A stretch of 46,121 nucleotides of DNA. Origin: Thermohalobaculum sp035513135. GTDB taxonomy: Bacteria; Pseudomonadota; Alphaproteobacteria; Rhodobacterales; Rhodobacteraceae. Below are positions 1 through 7,532 of the stretch, in pieces. Location of the stretch: contig DATKCQ010000002.1 of assembly GCA_035513135.1 (NCBI GenBank), forward strand, positions 1 through 46,121, read 5' to 3'. The translations under genes were made by a program, and so were the position numbers. Each line of letters opens with the position of its first letter. Within the stretch, counting starts at the first letter, position 1. The notes beneath the pieces are model-generated. The model made no database searches and was not told the origin of the DNA. It worked only from the letters and a program-made list of their open reading frames with translations.

Positions 1-1
1 G

Positions 2-1156
2 CACCGGCCGGGGCTGCGCCTGGCGCTGGGCGCGCTGGGCGCGCCGGGCGGGCCGACGGTCGACGTGGTGCTGGCGCTCGGCATGGCGCTGGCGGTGCTC
101 ACCGCGATCGCCCAGATCGACGCCAACCTGCAGCACCTGATCCGCGAGCAGCTGCCCGCGCGCAGCCCCGCCTTCTTCTTCGTCGACATCCAGGACCCGC
201 GGCTCGACGAGTTCCGCGCCCTGGTCGGCGGCGTCGAGGGCGTCGGGCAGATCGAGACCGCGCCGATGCTGCGCGGCGTCATCACCCATCTCGACGGGGT
301 GCCCGCGGCCGAGGCCGAGGTCGACCCGGACGGCGCCTGGGTGCTGCGCGGCGACCGCGGCGTGACCTACGCGGCCGAGCCGCCCGGGGGCACGGTGATC
401 ACCGAGGGGGCGTGGTGGCCCGCCGACCATGCCGGCGAGCCACAGGTCAGCTTCGCGGCCGAGGAGGGGCGCGAGCTCGGCCTCGAGATCGGCTCGACCG
501 TCACCGTCAACGTGCTCGGCCGGCCGATCACCGCGCGGGTCGCGAGCTTTCGCGCGGTCGAGTGGCGCGAGCTCGGCATCAACTTCCTGATGATCGTCAA
601 CCCGGCGGCGCTGAGCGGCGCGCCGCACAGCCACATCGCCACCGTCCACGCCGAGCCCAACGCCGAGGCCCCGGTCATGCGCGCGGTGGCCCGCGCCATG
701 CCCAGCGTCACCGCCGTTCGCGTGCGCGACCAGGTGAACCAGGTGGCCGGGGCGCTGGCCAACCTCGGCCGGGCGGCGCGCTGGGCCTCGGCCGTGCTCA
801 TCGCCACCGGGCTGGTGGTGCTGGTGGGCGCCTGCGCCGCGGCGGCCGAGCGCCAGCTCGGCGAGGCGGCGATCCTCAAGGTGCTGGGCGCCGAGCGGCG
901 GCGGATCCTCGCCAGCTTCGCGCTGCGCGCCGCGATGCTCGGCGGGCTGGCCGGGCTCGCCGCGCTCGGCGCCGGCACGGCGGCGGCCTGGGCGGCGACC
1001 CGCTTCCTGCTGGACGCGGACTTCGCCGCCCAGCCCTGGGCAGGGCTCGCCGTGGTGGCCGCCGGCGTGGCGCTCAGCCTGGGCGCCGGGATCGCCTTCG
1101 CGCTCGGCCCGCTCTCGGCGCGGCCCGCCCGGGTGCTGCGCCGCGCCGTGGGATAG
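2..1156 (+). CDS. ABC transporter permease, FtsX/YbbP type (5' truncated)
   Basis: This is the C-terminal part of an inner-membrane permease of the MacB/FtsX superfamily, probably the YbbP-like group that pairs with an ATPase and a lysophospholipase/arylesterase. The frame is open from base 2, so the start lies outside the window. The visible 384 residues show a membrane segment near the N-terminal edge, a large periplasmic domain, and then three hydrophobic segments. The motif AAAERQLGEAAILKVLGAE is the cytoplasmic loop typical of FtsX permeases. The protein ends with an Arg-rich tail. Substrate is unknown; lipid or lipoprotein handling is an inference from the family. It lies about 140 bp upstream of the Bax-inhibitor-1 gene. 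Confidence 0.82.
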   Translation, partial: HRPGLRLALGALGAPGGPTVDVVLALGMALAVLTAIAQIDANLQHLIREQLPARSPAFFFVDIQDPRLDEFRALVGGVEGVGQIETAPMLRGVITHLDGVPAAEAEVDPDGAWVLRGDRGVTYAAEPPGGTVITEGAWWPADHAGEPQVSFAAEEGRELGLEIGSTVTVNVLGRPITARVASFRAVEWRELGINFLMIVNPAALSGAPHSHIATVHAEPNAEAPVMRAVARAMPSVTAVRVRDQVNQVAGALANLGRAARWASAVLIATGLVVLVGACAAAAERQLGEAAILKVLGAERRRILASFALRAAMLGGLAGLAALGAGTAAAWAATRFLLDADFAAQPWAGLAVVAAGVALSLGAGIAFALGPLSARPARVLRRAVG

Positions 1157-1168
1157 GCCTGGTGCGGG

Positions 1169-1188
1169 CCGGTTTCCCTTGAAACCGG
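1169..1188 (+). terminator. 8-bp stem-loop downstream of permease gene
   Basis: A perfect 8-bp inverted repeat (CCGGTTTC and GAAACCGG) with a CCTT loop lies 13 bp after the permease stop. No T tract follows, so it is either a weak terminator or an mRNA 3'-end stabilising hairpin. Confidence 0.4.
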
Positions 1189-1243
1189 GGGGCTCTTCGC
1201 CGATATTCGCTTCGGGCGGGCGCTCGCGGGCGCCTGCGGGCTT

Positions 1244-1277
1244 GACCTGCAACATGACCTGCAACATGACCTGCAAC
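1244..1277 (+). repeat. 12-bp tandem repeat, 2.8 copies
   Basis: The unit GACCTGCAACAT occurs twice in full and once as its first 10 bases. It lies in the 5' leader of the Bax-inhibitor-1 gene, ending 20 bp before the ATG. It is one of many 12-bp tandem arrays in the window. Confidence 0.9.
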
Positions 1278-1297
1278 AGCTGACCAGAGGGCACCAG

Positions 1298-2062
1298 ATG
1301 GCCAACCCGAGCTACTTGCGCAGCCAGACGATCACCCGCACGGCGGAAGTCGATGCCGGTCTGCGCGCCTACATGAACCAGGTCTACGCGCTGATGACCG
1401 GCGCGATGATCATCACCGGGGTCGTGTCCTACGCCGTCGGCATGGACCTCAAGGCGGTGATGGCCGGCGAGGCGACCACGCTGCTGCCGGCCGCGCTGGT
1501 GACGGCGATGTTCACCTCGCCGATCATGTACATCATCATGTTCTCGCCGCTGATCGTGGTCTTCGGCTTCAGCGCCATGATCAACCGGATCAGCTCCTCC
1601 ACCGCGCAAATGGTGTTCTGGGGGTTCGCGGCGCTGATCGGATTGGCGATCGCCGACATCTTCGCGGTGTTCACCGGGCATTCGATCGCCCGGACCTTCT
1701 TCGTCACCGCGGCGGCCTTCGGCGCGCTGTCGCTCTACGGCTACACGACGAAGCGGGACATCTCGGGCTGGGGCTCGTTCCTGATCATGGGCGTGGTCGG
1801 GCTGATCATCGCCATGATCGTCAACCTGTTCCTGGCCTCGGCGGCGCTGCACTGGGCGGTCTCGATCCTCGGCGTGCTGATCTTCGCCGGGCTCACCGCC
1901 TATGACACGCAGCGCATCAAGAACACCTATCTCGAGCTGCGGGGCAGCCCCCAGGGCGAGGCCTTTCTCGAGAAGGGCGCGGTGATGGGGGCGCTCAGCC
2001 TCTACCTCAACTTCCTCAACATGTTCCTGTTCCTGCTGCAGTTCCTCGGCAACCGCGAGTGA
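1298..2062 (+). CDS. Bax inhibitor-1/YccA family membrane protein
   Basis: A 254-residue multi-pass membrane protein of the BI-1/TMBIM family, close to the bacterial YbhL/YccA group. Bacterial members are pH-sensitive calcium leak channels or modulators of the FtsH protease; the role here is inferred from family. Seven hydrophobic segments follow an N-terminal cytosolic stretch of about 25 residues. The loop TAYDTQRIKNTYLEL near residue 205 is the hallmark motif with conserved Asp and Arg. A purine-rich Shine-Dalgarno (AGAGGG) sits just before the ATG. A tandem repeat lies in the leader and a strong terminator follows, so it is probably a single-gene unit. Confidence 0.93.
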   Translation: MANPSYLRSQTITRTAEVDAGLRAYMNQVYALMTGAMIITGVVSYAVGMDLKAVMAGEATTLLPAALVTAMFTSPIMYIIMFSPLIVVFGFSAMINRISSSTAQMVFWGFAALIGLAIADIFAVFTGHSIARTFFVTAAAFGALSLYGYTTKRDISGWGSFLIMGVVGLIIAMIVNLFLASAALHWAVSILGVLIFAGLTAYDTQRIKNTYLELRGSPQGEAFLEKGAVMGALSLYLNFLNMFLFLLQFLGNRE

Positions 2063-2084
2063 CGCCTGCAGCCAGCGCCTGACG

Positions 2085-2119
2085 AAAAGGGCCGGGTCCG
2101 ACCCGGCCCTTTCTCGTTT
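2085..2119 (+). terminator. Rho-independent terminator of the BI-1 gene
   Basis: A perfect 12-bp stem (AAAGGGCCGGGT with ACCCGGCCCTTT) around a 3-base loop starts 24 bp after the stop codon. It is followed by a T/C-rich stretch ending in GTTT. Confidence 0.8.
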
Positions 2120-2144
2120 GGGCGCCTTGGGAGGCGCCATCAAA

Positions 2145-2177
2145 CGCGAAAGGGCGGCACAATGGCCGCCCTTCGCG
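2145..2177 (-). terminator. Terminator of rpmG
   Basis: An inverted repeat built on GGGCGGC and GCCGCCC (2152-2158 and 2165-2171) extends outward through CGCGAAA with one bulged base. Read on the minus strand it lies about 20 bp past the rpmG stop and ends in CGTTTGA. Together with the opposite terminator it separates two convergent genes. Confidence 0.65.
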
Positions 2178-2198
2178 TCGCCGCGCCGGGGCGCGGGG

Positions 2199-2366
2199 CT
2201 ACCTGATCTTGCCTTCCTTGAACTCGACGTGCTTGCGCGCGACGGGGTCGTACTTCCGCACGGTCATCTTCTCCGTCATGGTGCGCGAGTTCTTCTTGGT
2301 CACGTAGAAGAAGCCCGTGCCCGCGGTCGAGTTGAGGCGGATCTTCACCGTGGTCGGCTTCGCCAT
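2199..2366 (-). CDS. rpmG: 50S ribosomal protein L33
   Basis: A 55-residue basic protein starting MAKPTTVKIRLNSTAG and ending KHVEFKEGKIR. It contains the family core GTGFFYVTKKN and the KYDPVARKHV segment. L33 is a large-subunit protein near the E site of the ribosome. This copy lacks the four zinc-binding cysteines, so it is the Cys-minus form usual in alphaproteobacteria. The length is exactly that of the family. A GGAGACGAAGACC leader provides the Shine-Dalgarno. It is transcribed apart from the MFS gene, whose stop lies 109 bp upstream, and closes with its own terminator. Confidence 0.97.
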   Translation of the reverse strand: MAKPTTVKIRLNSTAGTGFFYVTKKNSRTMTEKMTVRKYDPVARKHVEFKEGKIR

Positions 2367-2378
2367 GGTCTTCGTCTC

Positions 2379-2422
2379 CCGAGGGCTCCCGCCCGTTCAA
2401 CCGAGGGCTACCGCCCTTTCAT
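2379..2422 (-). repeat. 22-bp direct repeat in the rpmG leader
   Basis: Two 22-bp copies beginning CCGAGGGCT on the plus strand lie 12-56 bp upstream of the rpmG start. On the rpmG transcript each copy can fold as a small hairpin, GGGC-GGTA-GCCC and GGGC-GGGA-GCCC. A third partial CCGAGGGC occurs at about 2457. This could be a translation-control leader, but that is inference only. Confidence 0.6.
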
Positions 2423-2475
2423 CTGCCCGCGCGGCCCGAGCCCGCGGGCGCGCAATCCGAGGGCCTCCTACCTAC

Positions 2476-3663
2476 TCATCCGCCGTCGCCTGTCAAGGGG
2501 GATCGCCGCCGGCCCAGGCGCGCCGCGACCAGGGCCAGGTAGCCGAGCGCCAGCATGGCCGAGGCCAGCATCAGCCCGTCGGGCGGCACGACGCTGTCCA
2601 TCGCCCAGCCCAGCAGCGCCGGCGAGACCAGCGCGCCGATGCCGTAGCCGAGGATGATCGCCGCGTTCCCCACCGCCAGCCGCGAGCCGCGGTAGCGCGC
2701 GCCGAGCTCGGTCAGCGCGATGGTGTAGAGACCGACCGAGAGCGCCCCCCACAGCCCGACGAAGAACGCCATCCAGGCGAAGGACGACCCGGCGAGGATC
2801 ATGCCGATGGGCGCCAGCGCCGAGCCGGCGGCGATGACGCTCAGCACCATGCGCCGGTCGAGGCGGTCCGCCGCCCAGCCGAGCGGGATCTGCAGCACCA
2901 TGCAGCCCAGCGCGAAGGCCGTGAGAAGCAGCGCCGCCTGGGCCTCCGGCAGCCCGCTGCGCACGCCCCAGACCGCGATCAGCGCCATGGCGCCGAACTC
3001 GATGGTGCCGAACAGCACCACGGCGAACACGACGCCCGGGTCGGTGACGAAGACTTTCAGCGCGGCGAAGGGCGAAGGGCGATCGTCGTCGGCGATCTCG
3101 GGGGCGGTCGCGAGTCCGGCGACGATCGGCCCCAGCCCCGCCAGCACCACGCCCGCCCCCACGGCGAACGGCAGCATGCCCTCGAGGCCGGTGAGCCCGA
3201 GGATCGCGGGTCCAAGCGCGAAGCCCGCCGAGACCGACAGGGCATAGACGGCGATGATGCGTCCGCGGCTGAGCTCGGGCGCGGCGGCGACGATCCAGTA
3301 CTCCGAGGCGAAGAACAGCACCGTGCCGGCGACGCCGAACAGAAACCGCAGGAAGGTCCAGTACCAGAAGCTCTCGACCAGCGGGATCGCCAGGATCGTG
3401 GCGGCCAGCGCCAGCGCCGCGACGATCATCAGCGGGCCGAGGCCGAAGCGGCGCAGCACCGGCGGCAGGATCGGCGCCCCCGCCACCATCGCCACCGCCG
3501 CGGCGGTGGTGTTCAGCCCGATCATCGTGCCGCTGGTGCCGGCGCGCTCGAGCACCAGGCCGAACAGCGGATAGCTCATCGCCATGGTCACGCCGAACAG
3601 CGTGATCGCGGCGATCGGCGCGATCTGGGCCGTCAGGGCGGCACGGCCGGCACTGGCGGACAC
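2476..3663 (-). CDS. MFS transporter (YcaD-like)
   Basis: A 395-residue major facilitator protein with about twelve hydrophobic segments. It resembles the YcaD-like subgroup, which is rich in Gly and Ala. The intracellular loop after TM8 reads GWAADRLDRRMVL, the family motif G-x-x-x-D-R-x-x-R-R between half-domains. A long cytosolic loop near residues 185-205 separates the two six-helix bundles. Substrate cannot be read from the sequence. Its ATG lies 9 bp after the Nudix stop, so the two are probably co-transcribed. Confidence 0.88.
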   Translation of the reverse strand: MSASAGRAALTAQIAPIAAITLFGVTMAMSYPLFGLVLERAGTSGTMIGLNTTAAAVAMVAGAPILPPVLRRFGLGPLMIVAALALAATILAIPLVESFWYWTFLRFLFGVAGTVLFFASEYWIVAAAPELSRGRIIAVYALSVSAGFALGPAILGLTGLEGMLPFAVGAGVVLAGLGPIVAGLATAPEIADDDRPSPFAALKVFVTDPGVVFAVVLFGTIEFGAMALIAVWGVRSGLPEAQAALLLTAFALGCMVLQIPLGWAADRLDRRMVLSVIAAGSALAPIGMILAGSSFAWMAFFVGLWGALSVGLYTIALTELGARYRGSRLAVGNAAIILGYGIGALVSPALLGWAMDSVVPPDGLMLASAMLALGYLALVAARLGRRRSPLTGDGG

Positions 3664-3672
3664 GGGCCGGCC

Positions 3673-4374
3673 TCAGAGCGGGTCGACGAAGGACCGGCCC
3701 GCGCCGTGCCGGAAGAACGGCACCGGGCGGGTGGCGTCGGGCTCGCTCAGGCGGCTCTCGACCTCGGCCAGCGCCACCTCGGTGATGAAGGGCAGGTCGA
3801 GGGCGCGTGCCTCGGCGAGCGTGATCCAGCGCAGATGCGCCAGCTCGCCCTCGGCGCCGGCGAAGTCGTCCGGATCGCAGGCCAGCCGCTCCGCGTCCGC
3901 CATGAAGAAGCGCGCGTCGAAGCGGCGTGGCCGGCCGGCCGGCGTGACGGCGCGGAAGACGAACTCGAGCCCGTCCGCCGCCGGGCGGTGGCCGGCGGCG
4001 AAGAAGCCGCGCCAGCCGGGAACGGGGGTGCCGGGCACCGGGCCGTCGGCCACGGCCAGCGCCAGGCCGGTCTCCTCCCAGAGCTCGCGGATCGCCGCCA
4101 TGGCGAGCGCCCGCGCGATGCCCGGCGCGGCGCGCAGGCCGAGCCGCGCCTCGGTCCGCGGCGCCAGCGGCCGGGCGGCGGGGATGCTCGCGTCCGCCGC
4201 ATCGATGGCGCCGCCGGGAAAGACGAACTTCGACGCCATGAACGCCGCGCCCCGGCCGCGCTGGCCCATCAGCAGGCGCGGCACGCCGGCGGCGCGGCGC
4301 ACCAGGATCACCGTCGCGGCGTCGCGCAGCGCGTCCTTCGGCCGGGTCTCGGGTGCGGTCTCTGGAGGGGTCAT
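3673..4374 (-). CDS. Nudix hydrolase with split Nudix box (NUDT19-like)
   Basis: A 233-residue Nudix phosphohydrolase. The Nudix box is present in two parts: FPGGAID near residue 53 and RELWEETGLAL near residue 97, with about 40 residues between them. An insertion of this kind inside the box is characteristic of the NUDT19/RP2p group, whose studied members hydrolyse CoA and acyl-CoA. The catalytic glutamates of REL-x-EE are intact. The gene lies between a DUF983 gene and an MFS gene on the same strand. CoA-type substrate specificity is inferred from the insertion only. Confidence 0.88.
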   Translation of the reverse strand: MTPPETAPETRPKDALRDAATVILVRRAAGVPRLLMGQRGRGAAFMASKFVFPGGAIDAADASIPAARPLAPRTEARLGLRAAPGIARALAMAAIRELWEETGLALAVADGPVPGTPVPGWRGFFAAGHRPAADGLEFVFRAVTPAGRPRRFDARFFMADAERLACDPDDFAGAEGELAHLRWITLAEARALDLPFITEVALAEVESRLSEPDATRPVPFFRHGAGRSFVDPL

Positions 4375-4443
4375 GGGCGATTCCGGGCAGGCCTTCCGAC
4401 GCCGCGGACTATGAGGGGGCGCGGGCCGCCCTGTCCAGCGCGC

Positions 4444-4911
4444 TCAGCCGGGCGGCCGGGCGCGCTCGTCGAAGCCGTGCATCCGCCAGGCCCACTGCAG
4501 GGCGACGATCATCCCCTTGATGCGCGGCAGCAGCCACATGGTCAGCCCCAGCGTGGCCCCCGGCCAGACCGCCCAGTGCACCCACAGCGGCGGAGCGAAG
4601 CGCGTCTCGACGATGAGCAGCACGCTGACCAGCACGTGGCCGACGATCAGGATGGTCGCCCAGGCCGGGGCGTCGTCGGCGCGGTGGTGGTGCAGCTCCT
4701 CGCTGCACGAGGCGCAGCTCGGCCTGACGCGCAGGTACCCGCTCATCATCGGCCCGCCGCCGCAGTTCGGACAGCGCCCGCGCCAGCCGCGCAGCAGCGC
4801 CGGCCCGAGCGCGCGCCCGCCGCCGTCCGCCGCGCTGGCGGGCTCGCTGTCCGCCTCCGGGGGCGGTGCCGGGGGCGGGGTCTCGGTCTGGGCGGGCTTG
4901 AGGGCAACCAT
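4444..4911 (-). CDS. DUF983 family membrane protein
   Basis: A 155-residue protein with an N-terminal Pro/Glu-rich tail, a zinc-ribbon-like CPNCGGG plus CASC pair near residues 47-69, and two transmembrane helices at roughly 86-105 and 112-130. This architecture is that of DUF983, often found near cytochrome oxidase or RNase R genes in alphaproteobacteria. Function is unknown. It leads a minus-strand run with the Nudix gene 69 bp downstream. An alternative overlapping frame (4409-4972) lacks this signature and was discarded. Confidence 0.87.
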   Translation of the reverse strand: MVALKPAQTETPPPAPPPEADSEPASAADGGGRALGPALLRGWRGRCPNCGGGPMMSGYLRVRPSCASCSEELHHHRADDAPAWATILIVGHVLVSVLLIVETRFAPPLWVHWAVWPGATLGLTMWLLPRIKGMIVALQWAWRMHGFDERARPPG

Positions 4912-5069
4912 GGCGCGAACCTAATGCGGGCGGGGTCGCGGCGCACCAGCGCATGCGGTCTTGCGGCACCATGTCGCGAGGCGCCGCGACGGAAGCCCCG
5001 GGGCGCTGCGTTCACATTTTCGAGAGCGGCGCATGACGGTCGCGCCACCAGGACGGAGGCAACGGGGCA

Positions 5070-5528
5070 ATGAAGCAGGTTCTGGCAATCGCGGTGGCCG
5101 CCTGCATGCTCGCGGGCACGCTTGCGGCCTCTGCGGAGCCGGGCCACGGACACGGCGCGCGCATGCTCGAGCGGCTCGATCGCGACGGCGACGGGGCGAT
5201 CAGCCGCGAGGAGGCGCGGGGTTTCGGCGACCGGCGCTTCCAGCGCTGGGACCGCGACGGCGACGGCGTGGTGACCGAGACCGAGATGCTCGAGGCGGCG
5301 CAGGAGCGGATCGCCCGGCGCATCGGAAAGGTGTTTGCAAGGATGGACCGGAACGGCGATGGTCGGCTCGAGCGCGCCGAGCTCGAAGCCGCCGGCCAGG
5401 CCCGGTTCGAGCGCATGGACGCCGACGGCGACGGCCGGGTGTCGATCGAGGAGATCCGCGCCCGCTGGCACAACCGCCGCCACGGCTCCATGCCCGGCGA
5501 CGAAAGCGAGGCGCGCCCTGAGAACTGA
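5070..5528 (+). CDS. Secreted EF-hand protein with four calcium loops
   Basis: A 152-residue protein with a cleavable signal peptide (about residues 1-22, ending TLAASAEP) and four canonical EF-hand loops. The loops start at residues 37 (DRDGDGAISREE), 61 (DRDGDGVVTETE), 93 (DRNGDGRLERAE) and 117 (DADGDGRVSIEE). All four keep Asp at positions 1, 3 and 5 (Asn in one), Gly at 6 and Glu at 12, so Ca2+ binding is likely. A periplasmic location is inferred. It lies 35 bp upstream of an ECF sigma factor gene and probably shares its operon. Shine-Dalgarno GGAGG lies about 12 bp before the ATG. Confidence 0.92.
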   Translation: MKQVLAIAVAACMLAGTLAASAEPGHGHGARMLERLDRDGDGAISREEARGFGDRRFQRWDRDGDGVVTETEMLEAAQERIARRIGKVFARMDRNGDGRLERAELEAAGQARFERMDADGDGRVSIEEIRARWHNRRHGSMPGDESEARPEN

Positions 5529-5563
5529 GCCGACACCGCGTTGGGAGGGGCAAGGCAGCATCG

Positions 5564-6145
5564 ATGCCAGCAATGCTGGATGCGCAGAGTACGGACGAGG
5601 ACGCCTTGCTGCTTGCCCGATTCGCCACCGGCGACCAGGCGGCGGCGCGGACGCTCGCCGCGCGCCACCTGCCGGGTGCGCTGCGCCAGGCATGGCGCAT
5701 TCTGGGCGACGAGGCGGAGGCGGAGGACGTGGCACAGGAGGCGCTGCTGAGGCTCTGGCGCCAGGCGCGCGACTGGCGGGCCGGCGAGGCGCGGATTTCG
5801 ACCTGGCTCTACCGGGTGGTGCACAATCTGTGCATCGACCGGCTGCGCAAGCGCCGGCCGACCTCGCCGATCGAGGACGTTGCCGAGCCGCCGGACCCGG
5901 CGCCGACCGTGCTCGACCGGCTGGCCGATTCACAGGAGGCCCGGGTGCTGGTGCGGGCCATCCTCGCCCTGCCCGACCGGCAGCGGCAGGCGCTGGTGCT
6001 GCGCCATTTCGACGGGCTCTCGAACCCGGAGATCGGCGCGCGGCTGGACTGCTCGGTCGAGGCGGTGGAGAGCCTGCTGGCCCGGGCGCGGCGCCAGCTC
6101 GCGGCGGAAATGAACGAGAGGAGAGAGGCGGTTCGCGATGAGTGA
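5564..6145 (+). CDS. ECF-family RNA polymerase sigma factor
   Basis: A 193-residue group 4 sigma factor. Region 2 spans about residues 20-90 with DEAEAEDVAQEALLRLWRQA and WLYRVVHNLCIDRLRKR. Region 4 spans about 125-180 with LPDRQRQALVLRHFDGLSN and a helix-turn-helix ending SLLARARRQL. The protein would direct transcription of a small regulon, probably including its own operon. Its stop overlaps the next gene by 8 bp, indicating translational coupling with the likely anti-sigma partner. An in-frame ATG at 5573 is an alternative start. Confidence 0.93.
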   Translation: MPAMLDAQSTDEDALLLARFATGDQAAARTLAARHLPGALRQAWRILGDEAEAEDVAQEALLRLWRQARDWRAGEARISTWLYRVVHNLCIDRLRKRRPTSPIEDVAEPPDPAPTVLDRLADSQEARVLVRAILALPDRQRQALVLRHFDGLSNPEIGARLDCSVEAVESLLARARRQLAAEMNERREAVRDE

Positions 6146-6530
6146 GAAAGCTCCATACGATCTCGACGCGGCGCTCGAGGCGCTCGCGCGGGCGGAGCGG
6201 TCGGCGCGGCCGGCGGTCTCCGAGCGCCTGCGGATGCGGGTGCTCGCCGACGCGGCCGAGGTCTCGGCCGAGCGAAGCGTGGCAGCTGCGACGCCGGTGC
6301 GCCGGCGGGGCACGCGTTGGCGCGGCTGGCGTGGCTGGCGTGCCTGGCTTGGCGGGATCGACCTGCCGGCCGGTGCGGCGGTGGCGGCGGCACTGATCTG
6401 CCTCGCCGTCGGCCTCGGGCTCGGCTACGGCGCGGGCGACACGGTTCTCGCCGAGATCGGCTTCGACAGCGTGCGGCTGGCCCAGGCGAGCCGCGACGAT
6501 GCGCTGTTCCTGTCGGAGGACGTGTTGTGA
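6138..6530 (+). CDS. Single-pass membrane protein, probable anti-sigma factor
   Basis: A 130-residue protein with a charged, Arg/Glu-rich N-terminal half, one hydrophobic helix at about residues 76-96 (AGAAVAAALICLAVGLGLGY) and a short periplasmic tail. It starts within the sigma factor stop region (8-bp overlap) and lies ahead of a metal-sensor-like gene. Position and topology are those of an anti-sigma factor, but no recognised anti-sigma motif is seen. A Trp/Arg-rich 9-bp repeat encodes WRGWRGWRAWLG just before the helix. Function is inferred from context. Confidence 0.7.
   Translation: MSEKAPYDLDAALEALARAERSARPAVSERLRMRVLADAAEVSAERSVAAATPVRRRGTRWRGWRGWRAWLGGIDLPAGAAVAAALICLAVGLGLGYGAGDTVLAEIGFDSVRLAQASRDDALFLSEDVL
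6318..6353 (+). repeat. 9-bp in-frame repeat in probable anti-sigma gene
   Basis: Four tandem copies of TGGCGTGGC with small changes encode a W-R-G/A repeat on the cytosolic side of the membrane helix. Confidence 0.85.
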
Positions 6531-6540
6531 GGAGGATCGC

Positions 6541-7068
6541 ATGAGCGGGACGGCCGATCGGCCGGGCTGGCGCGACGCGCCGGGCTGGATGAGGCTCGCT
6601 CTCGCGGTGTCGCTGGCGTTCAACCTGGTGGTCGCCGGGCTGATCGGGGGCAATGCGTTGCGCACGTGGAACGACACTCCCTATGCCGCGGCGGAAGCCG
6701 AGCCCGGTCTCGACCGACGCCAGACGCGCCTTCTGCACATGGTGCCGGAGGCGCGCCGCGCCGAGGCGCGGTCCATCCTCATCGCCCGGCAGGACGAGAT
6801 AGTCCGGACCGGCGCGGAGATGCGCGACGCGCACATGGCCTTCATCGAGGCGATCCGCGCGGACCCGCTCGACCCCGAGCGGCTGAACGCGGCGCTCGAG
6901 CAGCGCCAGGCGGCGAGCGCCGCGTTCTGGCACATCGGCTCCGAGCAGATGGTCGAGATCGCCCGCGTGCTGAGCGCCGCCGAGCGGGCCGAGCTGGCCG
7001 AGCGGTTCGAGGAGCGCACCCGGCGCTGGATGGCACGCTGGGAGAGCAAGGAGAGCGAGCAGCGCTGA
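6541..7068 (+). CDS. Periplasmic heavy-metal sensor-like protein (CnrR/ZraP family)
   Basis: A 175-residue protein with an N-terminal membrane anchor at about residues 17-38 (LALAVSLAFNLVVAGLIGGN) and an all-helical periplasmic domain rich in Arg, Glu and Ala. This architecture matches the heavy-metal resistance/sensor family (CnrR, CzrA, ZraP-like). No clear His/Met metal cluster is visible, so metal binding is uncertain. The start was set at 6541 because a strong GAGGAGG lies 5 bp upstream; an upstream in-frame ATG at 6499 would overlap the previous gene. It ends the EF-hand/sigma/anti-sigma cassette. Confidence 0.78.
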   Translation: MSGTADRPGWRDAPGWMRLALAVSLAFNLVVAGLIGGNALRTWNDTPYAAAEAEPGLDRRQTRLLHMVPEARRAEARSILIARQDEIVRTGAEMRDAHMAFIEAIRADPLDPERLNAALEQRQAASAAFWHIGSEQMVEIARVLSAAERAELAERFEERTRRWMARWESKESEQR

Positions 7069-7145
7069 GGCCGGGACCCGCTTGCCGCACGGCCGCGGCG
7101 CAGCGATGAGCGCGGGTTCCCGTGGGCGGTGCTGCTCGACCCGGA

Positions 7146-7184
7146 GGGGGGATCCGGGGGAATCCGGGGGATCCGGGGGATCCG
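7146..7184. repeat. 10-bp degenerate tandem repeat
   Basis: About 3.5 copies of a GATCCGGGGG-type unit. Copies differ by single bases or by a 1-bp deletion. Confidence 0.8.
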
Positions 7185-7343
7185 CCCGCGCCGCCCCGGG
7201 TGACAGGGGGCCTTCGCACCGGCGCCGCGGCGCGCCGTTCGCGTTGCCGGCGCGATCCGGGCCGAGCCGGGTCGAGGTCCCTTCACGCTGCGGGATGGAT
7301 GCCGGCGCGCCTTGCCGGTGACTCGCCCAGATCCTTGACCATT

Positions 7344-7360
7344 GCCGGGCTCGACCCGGC
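7344..7360. repeat. Short palindrome GCCGGG-CTCGA-CCCGGC
   Basis: A 6-bp perfect stem with a 5-base loop. The sequence resembles the core of palindromic intergenic repeats common in alphaproteobacteria. It could also terminate the upstream operon, but it lacks a T tract. Confidence 0.5.
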
Positions 7361-7367
7361 GATCCGC

Positions 7368-7422
7368 AAGCGATGATCACCAAGCGATGATCACCAAGCG
7401 ATGATCACCAAGCGATGATCAC
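7368..7422. repeat. 14-bp tandem repeat, four copies
   Basis: The unit AAGCGATGATCACC is repeated three times perfectly and a fourth time almost completely. Each unit contains the 6-bp palindrome TGATCA. There is no spacer between copies, which rules out a CRISPR array. Confidence 0.93.
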
Positions 7423-7463
7423 GCCGCGCGTTCCACGCGAGGCTCTCCCGGCGCCCCGGCAGG

Positions 7464-7508
7464 CCGGAGTCTGGCGTTCCGGAGTCTGGCGTCCCGGAGT
7501 CTGGCGTC
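7464..7508. repeat. 15-bp tandem repeat, three copies
   Basis: Three copies of CCGGAGTCTGGCGTC (the first ends in T) lie 24 bp beyond the pleD stop codon. Confidence 0.93.
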
Positions 7509-7532
7509 GCTGCATCGCCGCGCTTGTCGCTG

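Larger units (their letters stand above)
7069..7532. other. 464-bp repeat-rich spacer between convergent genes
   Basis: No gene is seen. The spacer separates the convergent metal-sensor-like gene and pleD. It holds four repeat structures, in order: a GATC-rich 10-bp array, a short palindrome, a 14-bp array and a 15-bp array, each listed separately. Confidence 0.7.

Noticed and set aside
2317..5073. 918-codon plus-strand frame across the rpmG-MFS-Nudix-DUF983 block
   Set aside because: It is antisense to four well-supported genes and has no recognisable domain.
7368..7422. CRISPR-like repeat array
   Set aside because: Copies are 14 bp and directly adjacent without spacers; no cas gene is in the window.
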